Shown piece after piece: positions 43,068-51,310 of a DNA stretch of 64,000 bases. A program made the position numbers and the translations under genes. The notes under the pieces were generated by a model. The model saw only the letters and a program-made list of their open reading frames with translations, did no database searches and was not told the DNA's origin. The stretch lies in assembly GCF_003431825.1 (NCBI RefSeq), contig NZ_CP020083.1:992001-1056000 (forward strand). Direction: 5' to 3'. Source of the stretch: Blastomonas fulva. Its GTDB lineage: Bacteria; Pseudomonadota; Alphaproteobacteria; Sphingomonadales; Sphingomonadaceae. Position 1 is the stretch's first letter; every line of letters starts with the position of its first letter.

Positions 43068-43864
43068 CCGCCTTTCTCGATCGCTACCTCGCCCGGCTCG
43101 GGCTGTCGCAGCTTCCTTCGGTCGACCTTGCCGGGCTGGATTGTCTGCTCTGGGCACAAAGGCTGGCCATTCCCTATGATGCGCTCGACGCACGCCTGGG
43201 GCGCGGTGTGGACCTTGATCCTGCTGTCGTCGCGGCCAAGCTGCTGTCGGGCACACGCGGGGGCTATTGCTTCGAGCTCAACCAGCTGTTTGCGCGCGGG
43301 CTCGAGGCGCTGGGCTTTGCCGTGGACCCGATGCTGGCGCGGGTATGGTTACGTCAGGAGCCGGACGATGACGTCCCGCCGCGCACGCACATCGTGCTGG
43401 CCGTCGCGCTGGAGGGCGAGCGCTGGCTTGCCGATGCAGGCGTTGGCGGCGGGCATGTCCCGGCGATGCCGATCCGGGACGGAGCCGAGGCCGCAGGCAA
43501 TGACGGTGCCATCCATCGGCTGAGGCGCGATGCGGAATTCGGCTGGATGCTCGAACGGCATTTCGCCGGGCAGTGCCGCAACCAGTACAGCTTTACCGAT
43601 GACACTGCGCTCGCCGCCGACATCGCGATGTCCAATCACTGGACCGCGACATCGCCCTGTTCGCGCTTTATTCGCAACGTGCTGGTCAGCCAGGTGACGC
43701 AGGACGGATTGAAAGCGATCACCAACGACCAGTTCAGCGTGCAACGGGGCGACACCACCGACCGGATGCAGATTACCGGGCCCGAGGCGATGCGCAGGCT
43801 GCTCGCCGACGAATTCGGTATCATCATGTCATTACATGACGTCGAGGCACTCGCCGCATTTTGA
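43064..43864 (+). CDS. nat: Arylamine N-acetyltransferase
   Basis: A 266-residue NAT that transfers acetyl from acetyl-CoA to arylamines and hydrazines. The catalytic triad is Cys69 (TRGGYCFELN), His109 (PRTHIVLAV) and Asp124 (WLADAGVGG). The start is TTG in the TTGA overlap with the cupin stop; the next plausible start codons would remove conserved sequence (FLDRYLARLG). Length is normal. Partners in the operon give no obvious pathway; in bacteria the physiological substrates are mostly unknown. Confidence 0.92.
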   Translation: MTAFLDRYLARLGLSQLPSVDLAGLDCLLWAQRLAIPYDALDARLGRGVDLDPAVVAAKLLSGTRGGYCFELNQLFARGLEALGFAVDPMLARVWLRQEPDDDVPPRTHIVLAVALEGERWLADAGVGGGHVPAMPIRDGAEAAGNDGAIHRLRRDAEFGWMLERHFAGQCRNQYSFTDDTALAADIAMSNHWTATSPCSRFIRNVLVSQVTQDGLKAITNDQFSVQRGDTTDRMQITGPEAMRRLLADEFGIIMSLHDVEALAAF

Positions 43865-43912
43865 CCCGGATCAGTCTGGCCAACCGCGGCCCGAAGCGAT
43901 AGCAGCATTCCC

Positions 43913-44698
43913 ATGATCCACAGCAAAGACATAGCGCTCGCCGAAAGGCTGGCCGAAGCCGCAGGCGAAGCCATCCGCCCGTTCTACCGGTCCACCTTCA
44001 CCACCGACCGCAAGGCCGATGCCTCGCCCGTCACCGAGGCGGACCGGGCCGCCGAGGCCGCGATGCGCGCGATCCTGGATGCCGAGGCGCCGCGCGATGG
44101 CGTGATCGGCGAGGAGTATGGCGAAAAGCCCGGCTCGACGGGCCGGGTGTGGGTGCTCGATCCGATCGATGGCACCACCAGCTTCATCGCCGGGCGGCCG
44201 ATCTTCGGCACGCTGATCGCGCTGATCGCCGAGGAGTGGCCGGTGCTGGGCGTGATCGACCAACCGATCGGGCGCGAGCGCTGGGTCGGCGCGACCGGGC
44301 GCGGCACCACCTTCAACGGCAAGCCGGTCAGGGCGCGCTTGTGCCCCGAGATCGAGGACGCGGTGCTCGCCACCACCAGCCCGCACCTGTTCAGCGACCA
44401 TGACGCGATGCACTTCATGGCGCTCGCCAAGCAGTGCGACACCAGGCGGCTGATCTGGGGCGGCGATTGCTACAATTACGCGCTGGTCGCGCAAGGCAGT
44501 GTCGACCTGGTGTGCGAAAGCGGGCTCAAGCTGCACGATTTTGCCGCGCTGGTGCCGGTGGTCGAAGGCGCGGGTGGGCATATGTGCGACTGGAACGGCG
44601 ATCCGCTGCACAAGAACAGCGACGGCCGCGTGATCGCGATGGGCGATCCCGCGCGGCTGGAAGACGTGCTTGCCGCGCTGGGACAGCACGATCATTGA
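43913..44698 (+). CDS. hisN: Inositol-monophosphatase-family phosphatase, probably histidinol-phosphatase
   Basis: A 261-residue magnesium-dependent phosphatase. The metal and catalytic motifs are GEEYGEKPG (Glu pair), WVLDPIDGTTSFIAGRPIFG (DPIDGT) and WGGDCYNYALVAQGSVDLVCE, the C-terminal metal Asp region. In alphaproteobacteria without a HisB phosphatase, proteins closest to this form act as histidinol-phosphate phosphatase (HisN); inositol or other sugar phosphates are possible alternatives. It begins 48 bases after nat. A strong hairpin follows the stop. Cytosolic. Confidence 0.85.
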   Translation: MIHSKDIALAERLAEAAGEAIRPFYRSTFTTDRKADASPVTEADRAAEAAMRAILDAEAPRDGVIGEEYGEKPGSTGRVWVLDPIDGTTSFIAGRPIFGTLIALIAEEWPVLGVIDQPIGRERWVGATGRGTTFNGKPVRARLCPEIEDAVLATTSPHLFSDHDAMHFMALAKQCDTRRLIWGGDCYNYALVAQGSVDLVCESGLKLHDFAALVPVVEGAGGHMCDWNGDPLHKNSDGRVIAMGDPARLEDVLAALGQHDH

Positions 44699-44747
44699 AA
44701 CATCATCCCCTGCCACGCCATGTCCAGTGAGCAGGGCAGGGGAATGA

Positions 44748-44779
44748 CGGCGCTCCACCCGGCAATGGGTGGAGCGCCG
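44748..44779. terminator. Hairpin between convergent hisN and DUF6607 genes
   Basis: A perfect 13-bp stem: CGGCGCTCCACCC (44748-44760) with GGGTGGAGCGCCG (44767-44779), loop of six bases. No clear T-run on either side, but its position between two converging stops fits a shared terminator. Confidence 0.75.
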
Positions 44780-44783
44780 ACCC

Positions 44784-45794
44784 TTATTGACCGGCGTTAG
44801 CGACCCGCTGTCCACCTGCCATCCGGGTATTGTCTTCGATCAGCTTGAGCGCTTCGGCCTTGGCCTTGCCTTCCGTCAACTTGCCCTCGACGATCTCGTC
44901 GGCCATCGTCAGCAGCCGCGCGCTGATCACGGTTCCGGCCTGCGCCTCTTCCTGGATGGCAATGCCGCCCTTGGTCGTCGCCACCTTGTCCCAGGCCGAA
45001 CGCACCGCAGCCCAATAGCCCTTGGTCGCAGCCCAGTAATCGTCCGCCGCCTTGACGTTATAGCCGTCGAACCTGGTATAGGTGTTCAGCACATACTCCT
45101 GCACGACGGGTTTGAGCGACCCCTCGTCGAGCCCCATCTTGATGTTGTCCTGCCAGTGAACCCAGCCATCGGGCGTGGTCTGGTGGCGGTTGATCGCGTA
45201 ATAGCGGTCATACACCGGGTTACGCACCGCATCGCGGCGGGCGAGCGGACGCCAGGTCCAGTTGGACCGCCAGCGGCGCAGGCCACCCTGCTCCTCGAAC
45301 TGGCCCCAGCCGGCATAACGCGGGCTGTCGTCAACCTGCCAGACGGTCTGTGACCAGCGGCCGCGGCGCATCTTTTCGGGCACGTCCTCCCAGGTCCAGG
45401 CATTGCGGTCCGAATAGACCAGCACCTTGGCTGGCTCATATTCCCAGTCCTGTCGCCAGTGCTTGGTGATATGCGGCTTGCCCTCGTGCTCGGAGACCAG
45501 AATGTGCTGCAGCACGATGCGGCGGCCGGTGTCCTCGATCACCCGCACCACCTCGTGCCCGCCAGAGATCTTGCGGTCGAGCGGGGCATAGCCCTGTTGC
45601 CAGGGGGTGGCCTCCTGCATGTCGAAGCGCACCTTGAAGTTGCCCGCCATGGCAAGGATTTCGGCGCGGTCGGCCTCGAACACCGCAGCCTCTTCCTGCG
45701 CTGGGCGCTCGGCGATCGGCGGGTGCGCCAAAGAAGGTGTGGAGGCCAGCGCCAGCAGGCTGGCGGCGGCAAGAGAAACGATCGAAGTCTTCAT
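44784..45794 (-). CDS. DUF6607-like exported protein
   Basis: A 336-residue protein with a signal peptide (MKTSIVSLAAASLLALASTPSLA). The mature part is rich in tryptophan and tyrosine, with stretches such as KHWRQDWEYEPAKVLVYSDRNAWTWEDVPE and GRWSQTVWQVDDSPRYAGWGQFEE, which I associate with the DUF6607 family, often found beside TonB-dependent haemin or iron receptors. It starts 42 bases after the receptor stop and probably shares its iron-responsive promoter. The likely location is periplasm or outer membrane. No catalytic motif is apparent. Family naming is from memory and should be treated as moderate confidence. Confidence 0.8.
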   Translation of the reverse strand: MKTSIVSLAAASLLALASTPSLAHPPIAERPAQEEAAVFEADRAEILAMAGNFKVRFDMQEATPWQQGYAPLDRKISGGHEVVRVIEDTGRRIVLQHILVSEHEGKPHITKHWRQDWEYEPAKVLVYSDRNAWTWEDVPEKMRRGRWSQTVWQVDDSPRYAGWGQFEEQGGLRRWRSNWTWRPLARRDAVRNPVYDRYYAINRHQTTPDGWVHWQDNIKMGLDEGSLKPVVQEYVLNTYTRFDGYNVKAADDYWAATKGYWAAVRSAWDKVATTKGGIAIQEEAQAGTVISARLLTMADEIVEGKLTEGKAKAEALKLIEDNTRMAGGQRVANAGQ

Positions 45795-45836
45795 GATCCT
45801 GTACCCCTATTTCCGTATTGCTAACAGTTTTGCGAA

Positions 45837-48047
45837 TCAAAAGCGATAAGTCAACGAGACACTGCCGTTGCGCCCCGGCTGGGTGAACGCGTCGGCGATC
45901 GTCGTGGTGCTGGCGAGGCCGCGGACATCCGACCACCAGGCGTATTTGGCGTTGGTAAGGTTGAACACCCCGCCGCGCAGCGTCACCGGCCCCAGGTTCA
46001 CGAAAGCGGTGGCATCGAGAATGGTGAACGCGCCGGGGCGGAAGCACGACGGCGTGCACACCCCGGTGCTGCGCTCGTCGGACTTGCGCGCGCTGTGCGT
46101 GCCGATCAGCTGCCCGCCAAACCGTCCCGCCTTGTCGCGCCAGCCGATCCCGGCGACCAGCTTGAGCGGGTCGACCGTGGCCAGCGGCACCTGCGTGCCC
46201 GCCGCAGGATCGATAACATCGCCCCTGGCATAGGAAATGGCCAGCTGGCCGGTGATGCCGTTGGTACCGCGCAGGTCCATCCGGGCTTCTGCCCCCTCCA
46301 CCTTGACCCGGTCGAGGTTGATGAACTGGAAGATCGCGGGATTGGCGGGCGTGAAGCCGCCACCGACCACCTCCTGGCTGATGAAATCCTTGTACCGCGC
46401 CGAGAATCCCGTTGCGCTAAGGCTCACCGCCTCGCTGACGAAACGGATGCCACCCTCGATGCTCTCGCTGCGCTCCGGCCCCAGATCGGCGTTGGGCCGC
46501 GAGGTATAGCCCTGCCCCAGATTCTCGAAGAACTGGTTGACCTGGCTGGGCTCGGGCGCGCGGAACCCCTGCGCGTAGTTGGCGAACAGCCGCACCTCCT
46601 CGGTAAGCTTGAGCACCGCGCCCATCTTGGGGCTGACCCGCTCGCCCGACTGGCTGGTGGTGGCGAAGTTCGGCGGCAGCAAGGGATCGGCCTGCGGGGT
46701 GAGCTTGTAGTGATCGAACCGCAGCGCCGGGAACAGGGTGAGCGGCCCGACGCTGATCTCGTCGCCGAGGAACAGCCCGGTCAGCACATAATCGGTGACC
46801 GGAAACGCGCTCGATGGAAATACTTCGCCCGCAGGCGGCACGGTGCCGCCGCGCACGCCCTGCTGCCGGGTCCAGCTGGCATCGGCGCCAAAGACGAGCT
46901 TGTGCTGCAGCGGCCCGGTGGCGAACGCAGCGCGCCCTTCGGCGGAGAGCCCGTAGACGCGGTTGTCGAAGGTGTTGAGCCGGGTGCGGTCGGCCAGCGG
47001 GGTGCGGTCTTCCTGGGTGAACTGCCGGTCCTTGGCCGACTGCCAATAGGCGCTGACCCGCGCCATCTCGAGCGTGCCCTCGCCCTCCCAGATCCAGTCG
47101 CCCGCCACGCGCCAGCGCTTGCCGGTGTCGCGCGCGACCAGATTGTCGATGGTCGCCGAGCGGCCCGAGAGCAGATCGGTGACCAGCGCATTGTCGAGAT
47201 ATTCGCCGGTCAATCGGACCTTGTGCCCGCCTGCCGGATCCCAGACGATGCGCGCGGTGGCGGCGTTGCTGTGGCCGTCCTGCGGATTGGGGGTGGTGCG
47301 GTTGGCACCCAGCAAATCGTTGGTGCCGCGGTTGTCGAGTTCGTTGAAATCGCGGCGGCTGTAGGAGACCAACGCCGAGATGTCGCCGCTACGGCCCGCG
47401 AGAATCGCGGTGTGCGCGAATTCGTCGTCCGCGCTGGCGTATTGGCTGCGCACCAGCCCCGCGACCGCCTTGCCCTTGAGGATATCCTCGGGATCGCTGA
47501 GCGTGAAGCTGACCGCGCCAGCCAACCCATCGCTGCCATACAGCGCAGAAGCCGGACCGCGCAGGATCTCGACTGATTTGACGAGACCGATATCGACCGA
47601 ATCGCCGCGACCCACGCTTTGCGCACCGAAGCTGAAGCCCATCGGCACGCGCACGCCATCGACCTGGATCAGCACGCGGTTGCCGCCGATGCCGCGGATG
47701 GTGAAGTCCTCGTTGCCCGCTCGGCCCGTGCTGCCCAGCGCGGCACCGAAGCGCGCAGGCTGGCGGCGAACGCTGACCCCGGGTTCGAACCGCACCAGAT
47801 CCTTGATGTCGGTGGCGAGTTCGTCGGCGATCTCCTCGTCGCTCTTCGACGAGATGGTAACGGGCGCGTCATCAATGGTGATCGGGGTGCGGGTTGCCGA
47901 GACGACGATGGTGCGACCATCGCTCCCGGCCTCGGCATCCGCGTTCTCGGTTTCGGCTGCGAGCACAGAGCCCGGCTGCGTCGCAAAGGCGGCGCCGGGC
48001 GCGGCGCACAGGCCCACCAGCGCGACGGAACAGAACCAGCGTGTCAT
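45837..48047 (-). CDS. TonB-dependent receptor (haem/haemoglobin-transferrin type)
   Basis: A 736-residue outer-membrane receptor. After the signal peptide (MTRWFCSVALVGLCAAPGAAFA) come the TonB box region (RTIVVSATRTP), the plug domain with GRAGNEDFTIRGIGGNRVLIQVDGVRVP and SVEILRGPASALYGSDGLAGAVSF, and a beta-barrel ending in phenylalanine (GSVSLTYRF). The segment FANYAQGFRAPEPSQVNQFFEN...NADLGPERS is the FRAP/NPNL region of haem receptors, but I see no histidine between the two motifs where haem receptors usually carry their ligand, so haem specificity is unproven. A possible Fur box precedes it, and a DUF6607-like gene follows in the same unit. Confidence 0.93.
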   Translation of the reverse strand: MTRWFCSVALVGLCAAPGAAFATQPGSVLAAETENADAEAGSDGRTIVVSATRTPITIDDAPVTISSKSDEEIADELATDIKDLVRFEPGVSVRRQPARFGAALGSTGRAGNEDFTIRGIGGNRVLIQVDGVRVPMGFSFGAQSVGRGDSVDIGLVKSVEILRGPASALYGSDGLAGAVSFTLSDPEDILKGKAVAGLVRSQYASADDEFAHTAILAGRSGDISALVSYSRRDFNELDNRGTNDLLGANRTTPNPQDGHSNAATARIVWDPAGGHKVRLTGEYLDNALVTDLLSGRSATIDNLVARDTGKRWRVAGDWIWEGEGTLEMARVSAYWQSAKDRQFTQEDRTPLADRTRLNTFDNRVYGLSAEGRAAFATGPLQHKLVFGADASWTRQQGVRGGTVPPAGEVFPSSAFPVTDYVLTGLFLGDEISVGPLTLFPALRFDHYKLTPQADPLLPPNFATTSQSGERVSPKMGAVLKLTEEVRLFANYAQGFRAPEPSQVNQFFENLGQGYTSRPNADLGPERSESIEGGIRFVSEAVSLSATGFSARYKDFISQEVVGGGFTPANPAIFQFINLDRVKVEGAEARMDLRGTNGITGQLAISYARGDVIDPAAGTQVPLATVDPLKLVAGIGWRDKAGRFGGQLIGTHSARKSDERSTGVCTPSCFRPGAFTILDATAFVNLGPVTLRGGVFNLTNAKYAWWSDVRGLASTTTIADAFTQPGRNGSVSLTYRF

Positions 48048-48062
48048 GAAATCCCCCTCTAA

Positions 48063-48088
48063 TGCTATTGCTAGCGATTCGCATTAGC
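48063..48088 (-). promoter_or_regulatory. Possible Fur box upstream of the TonB-dependent receptor
   Basis: On the coding strand it reads GCTAATGCGAATCGCTAGCAATAGC (split here by eye into GCTAATGCGAAT and CGCTAGCAATAGC): an imperfect inverted repeat with GCTAATGC / GCAATAGC arms, located 16-41 bases before the ATG. It resembles iron-regulator sites in alphaproteobacteria. Confidence 0.55.
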
Positions 48089-48247
48089 CTATGACGTCTT
48101 TTCCTTCAGCGGTCAATATGGATGGAGCGGAGGCTGCCGCAGGGCATGACAACAGGCTGCGCCACTCGGCACAGCAAGCAAGGTTACATTGGTAAAGAGT
48201 GCCAGGCGGTTATCCGCTGGCGAAGGTGGGTGCGAGGCGGGCGGCGC

Positions 48248-48694
48248 TCAGAAGCGCTCGCCGGTCTTGCGGCGCTTATCGCCACCACCGTTTTCGTGCA
48301 TGTCGACATCGGGATAATGGCACGGACCGTTGACGCTCTTGCCCACCACCAGGAACACGCAATCCACATCGCTCTCGTTGATCAGGCAATGGCCGTTGCC
48401 ATCGTTCTTGGGAAACGCAGCGACATCCCCCGCCACCAAGGGCGTGCGCCCATCATCGTCCACCAGCACCGCAGTGCCCGACAGGATCACCAGCAGCTCG
48501 TCCTCCTGCTCGTGCCAGTGCCGCTGCGCCGACCAGGCGCCGGGCTTGAGCACGACATGGCTGGCGCCGAAATCGGTGAGCCCAGCAGCGGGAGACAGGC
48601 GGCGATACCAGCGCCCCTGCACGACATCGGCGAGGTGTTCGGGATATCCCGTGGCGTTGGTTTGCGGAACCGCTTGCAGGTCGACTTTGGGCAT
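48248..48694 (-). CDS. Cupin-domain protein
   Basis: A 148-residue cytosolic cupin. Motif 1 is RHWHEQEDELLVILSG with two His and a Glu, and motif 2 is FPKNDGNGHCLINES with the final His. The C-terminal tail (HYPDVDMHENGGGDKRRKTG) matches cupins often annotated as transcription-factor-like or dioxygenase-like in alphaproteobacteria; the tail may add a further metal ligand. It is divergent from dapE by 41 bases, so promoters must overlap the short gap. Function unknown. Confidence 0.83.
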   Translation of the reverse strand: MPKVDLQAVPQTNATGYPEHLADVVQGRWYRRLSPAAGLTDFGASHVVLKPGAWSAQRHWHEQEDELLVILSGTAVLVDDDGRTPLVAGDVAAFPKNDGNGHCLINESDVDCVFLVVGKSVNGPCHYPDVDMHENGGGDKRRKTGERF

Positions 48695-48735
48695 GCGGCG
48701 ATGCTAATGCAGGCGCAGACAACAAGAAAGCCCCC

Positions 48736-49890
48736 ATGACCGACACCGCCACTCTCGCCGCTTCCCCGCTCGAGCTTGCCAGCCGTCTGATCGCCTGTGA
48801 AAGCGTCACCCCCGCCACCGGCGCGGTGTTCGGCTGCCTTGAAAGCATGCTCGACCCCCTGGGGTTCGATGTCACCCGCTTCGTCTGCGGCGAGGCGCCC
48901 GACGGGCCGGTCGAGAATCTGCACGCGATCCGGCGGCCCCTGGGCGATGCGGGACGGCATTTCGCCTTTGCCGGACATCTCGACGTGGTGCCGCCGGGCA
49001 AGGGCTGGGCCAGCGATCCGTTCGAGCCTGTGGTGCGTGGTGACCTGCTCCACGGACGCGGCGCGGTCGACATGAAGGGATCGATCGCAAGCTTCGTCGC
49101 GGCGGTTGCCGAAATTCCGCGCGAGACCGGCACGATCAGCCTGATCATCACCGGCGACGAGGAGGGCCCTGCGGTTTATGGCACCCGCGCGCTGATCGAC
49201 CTGATGCAGACGCAGGACACGGTGCCCGATCTGTGCCTGGTGGGCGAGCCGACCTCGGTCTCGCGGCTGGGCGACATGGTCAAGATCGGGCGGCGCGGAT
49301 CGGTGAACATGTGGATTCGCGTGGCTGGCCAGCAGGGCCATGTCGCCTATCCGCACCTCGCCGACAATCCGATCCCGAAGCTGGTGGCGATCCTTGCCGA
49401 GATCGAGCAGATGGTACTCGACAATGGCACCGACTGGTTCCAGCCGAGCAACATCGAGATCACCGATCTGGCGGTGGGCAACCCCGCGCACAATGTCATC
49501 CCCGCCGGGGCAGAGGCGCGGATTTCGATCCGATTCAACGACCTGCACAGCGGATCGTCACTGATCGAGCTGATCAGCGGCATCGCCGGGGCGATGGGGG
49601 GAAGTGTCGAGGCAAAAATTTCAGGCGAGGCGTTCCTCACCCCGCCGGGCGAGTTGTCCAGCATGATCGCCGACGCCATACGCGCCGAGACCGGGCTCGA
49701 GACCGAGCTGTCCACCACCGGCGGCACATCGGACGCGCGCTTCTTGTCGCGGATCTGCCCGGTGGTCGAGTTCGGGCTTTGCAACGCGACGATGCACAAG
49801 CTCGACGAGGCGGTGGCGATTGCCGACCTGGACACGCTCGCGCGGATCTACCGCCGCGTGGTGCTGGGGGCTTTGGTGGGGACGAGCTGA
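48736..49890 (+). CDS. dapE: Succinyl-diaminopimelate desuccinylase-like M20 peptidase
   Basis: A 384-residue dinuclear zinc hydrolase of the M20 family, acting in lysine and meso-diaminopimelate synthesis. Zinc ligand motifs: FAGHLDVVPPGKGW (His, Asp), LLHGRGAVDMKGSIASF (Asp), ITGDEEGPAVYGTRAL (Glu-Glu) and FGLCNATMHKLDE (His near the C-terminus). The dimerisation domain (GRRGSVNMWIRVAGQQGHVAYPHLADNP) is normal. The full match to DapE motifs favours that over other M20 enzymes. A R4-type repeat follows the stop. Confidence 0.93.
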   Translation: MTDTATLAASPLELASRLIACESVTPATGAVFGCLESMLDPLGFDVTRFVCGEAPDGPVENLHAIRRPLGDAGRHFAFAGHLDVVPPGKGWASDPFEPVVRGDLLHGRGAVDMKGSIASFVAAVAEIPRETGTISLIITGDEEGPAVYGTRALIDLMQTQDTVPDLCLVGEPTSVSRLGDMVKIGRRGSVNMWIRVAGQQGHVAYPHLADNPIPKLVAILAEIEQMVLDNGTDWFQPSNIEITDLAVGNPAHNVIPAGAEARISIRFNDLHSGSSLIELISGIAGAMGGSVEAKISGEAFLTPPGELSSMIADAIRAETGLETELSTTGGTSDARFLSRICPVVEFGLCNATMHKLDEAVAIADLDTLARIYRRVVLGALVGTS

Positions 49891-49895
49891 TCTTT

Positions 49896-49978
49896 CTCAT
49901 TCCTGCGACCGCGGGAATCCCGCTTTTCCGTCAGCCTTGCGCAGAAGCGAGCCCCCCGCGTTTGAGGGGGTGGCGGTA
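49896..49978. repeat. Dispersed palindromic repeat, family R4, copy 2
   Basis: CTCATTCCTGCGACCGCGGG, AATCCCGCTTTTCC, CAGAAGCGAGCC and CCCCGCGTTTGAGGGGGTGG correspond part by part to the copy at 38427-38510. It separates convergent dapE and a hypothetical gene. Confidence 0.8.
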
Positions 49979-50004
49979 TGGAACTGTGGTGAGAAGCTGC
50001 CAGG

Positions 50005-50565
50005 TCAGTGCGCGGCGTCGCCGCTCACCCATTCGACCCATTCGGGGAAGAACACCGGCGCGCGCAGCGACCAGCCGGGCGCGGTGGCGGCAGCCTCGCT
50101 GATCGACTGGAGCAGGATCTTGCGGCGGTCGGGCTGGATCTGCGGCAGCGCGGCCGCGGCGCAATAGGCCGATGGCAGCCAGGGCCGCACATCTGCGCCC
50201 AGCAGGCGTTCGTACAGGAAGCGGAACGACGAAAAGCTCTCGATCCGGCCCTGCGCCAGATCGAACGCCGCCAGCCGCACCAGCAGCGCCATAAAATGCT
50301 CGAACCCGTCCTCGTGCGGCGCATCGGGCACATTGCCGCGCAACAGCTTCAAATCCTGGTAGACGAGATAGTGCATGCGGATCGAGGCGGTTTCCTCGGC
50401 GTTGCGCGCCCAGCGCTTGAACGCATCCTCGCGCGCCAGCCCGATATCGAGCGCGCGCTTGATATAGCGCTGCGCCCCGGGCGAGAAACTTGCGAACTCG
50501 CGCAGTTCCGCCAGCGTCAACGCCGCCGATGAATTGCCCGATGCTGCGCCGGGATGGCTCGCCAT
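50005..50565 (-). CDS. Hypothetical protein
   Basis: A 186-residue, mostly helical soluble protein without signal peptide or membrane helix. Notable segments are LAELREFASFSPGAQRYIKRALDIGLAREDAFKRWARNAEETASIRMHYLVYQDL and APHEDGFEHFMALLVRLAAFDLAQGRIESFSSFRFLYERLLG. The start at 50565 is firmly set by AAGGAG eight bases upstream of the ATG. I do not recognise a family. It lies between two repeat elements and shows no obvious partner. Confidence 0.78.
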   Translation of the reverse strand: MASHPGAASGNSSAALTLAELREFASFSPGAQRYIKRALDIGLAREDAFKRWARNAEETASIRMHYLVYQDLKLLRGNVPDAPHEDGFEHFMALLVRLAAFDLAQGRIESFSSFRFLYERLLGADVRPWLPSAYCAAAALPQIQPDRRKILLQSISEAAATAPGWSLRAPVFFPEWVEWVSGDAAH

Positions 50566-50661
50566 GCCGCATTCTCCTTGCCTTTCCGCAAGCAGATGTG
50601 CCGCAGCGGAATGGCCAAGGTTGATCACAGCATGGTTAGGATAGGGTTAACCATGCCGTTT

Positions 50662-50693
50662 CAATCCTCCCCGAGCTGGCCGGGGGAGGATTT
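50662..50693. repeat. Short R1-type hairpin
   Basis: TCAATCCTCCCCGAGCTGGC followed by CGGGGGAGGATT: a single stem (AATCCTCCCC / GGGGGAGGATT) matching the outer arms of the R1 elements at 3069-3231 and 3634-3793. It lies just past the TIGR01244-family gene stop and may terminate it. Confidence 0.75.
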
Positions 50694-50698
50694 GTAGG

Positions 50699-51310
50699 TC
50701 ACTCCACCTGCCCCGAGAGCGCGTCGAGCATCGGACGGATCGGGCTGAGATCATAGCCTGCATTGGCGGCGACGCGGCTGAGCTCAGCCGGACTCCTGCC
50801 CTGCTTGGCCTGTGCCAGCGACCACAGAAGCGTCGAGCGGGTCCCCGAGCGGCAATAGGCCAGCACCTTGCCGCCGCTGCCCTCCGCCTTGCCCAGCGCC
50901 GCGATCATCGCATCGACCTGCGGGCCGGAGAACCCGGCATGGGTGACGGGGATGGCGACATAATCGATCCCCGCCGCCTCGGCGGCCGCGGCGATGTCCG
51001 CGCCCTGCGGGGCCGACGGATCCTCGCCATCGGGGCGGTTGTTGATGATCATCGTCACGCCCTGCGCCTTGGCAGCGGCAACCTGATCGATCGAAATCTG
51101 CGGGGAAACCTCGATGGTTTCGGTCAGCGGAGTAAACATTTTCTGGTCTTTCATGGCGGAGGCGGCAGAGGCAGACGGGGCGGCGGAGAGCGAGGCGAGG
51201 ATCGGCGGCATCTGGACCGGAGAGCGCTCGCCCTGGCTGCGGTCCTTGCAGCCGGGCAGTGTGGCGAGGCTGGCGGCCAGCATCAGCGACAGGGCAAGCG
51301 ACCTTTTCAT
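50699..51310 (-). CDS. TIGR01244-family (beta-lactamase-hydrolase-like) phosphatase-fold lipoprotein
   Basis: A 203-residue protein: a lipoprotein signal (MKRSLALSLMLAASLATLPGC, Cys21) and linker, then a DSP/rhodanese-like phosphatase fold with the CX5R loop as AYCRSGTRS and the usual MIINNRPDGEDPSAPQGADI and YVAIPVTHAGFSGPQVDAM segments. TIGR01244 proteins are generally cytosolic or fused to ETHE1-type persulfide dioxygenases; a lipid-anchored form is unusual. The ATG overlaps the stop of the Atm1-type exporter gene, so the two are translationally coupled, which suggests work on something the exporter releases, perhaps a persulfide or a metal-thiol conjugate. That link is inference. Confidence 0.85.
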   Translation of the reverse strand: MKRSLALSLMLAASLATLPGCKDRSQGERSPVQMPPILASLSAAPSASAASAMKDQKMFTPLTETIEVSPQISIDQVAAAKAQGVTMIINNRPDGEDPSAPQGADIAAAAEAAGIDYVAIPVTHAGFSGPQVDAMIAALGKAEGSGGKVLAYCRSGTRSTLLWSLAQAKQGRSPAELSRVAANAGYDLSPIRPMLDALSGQVE

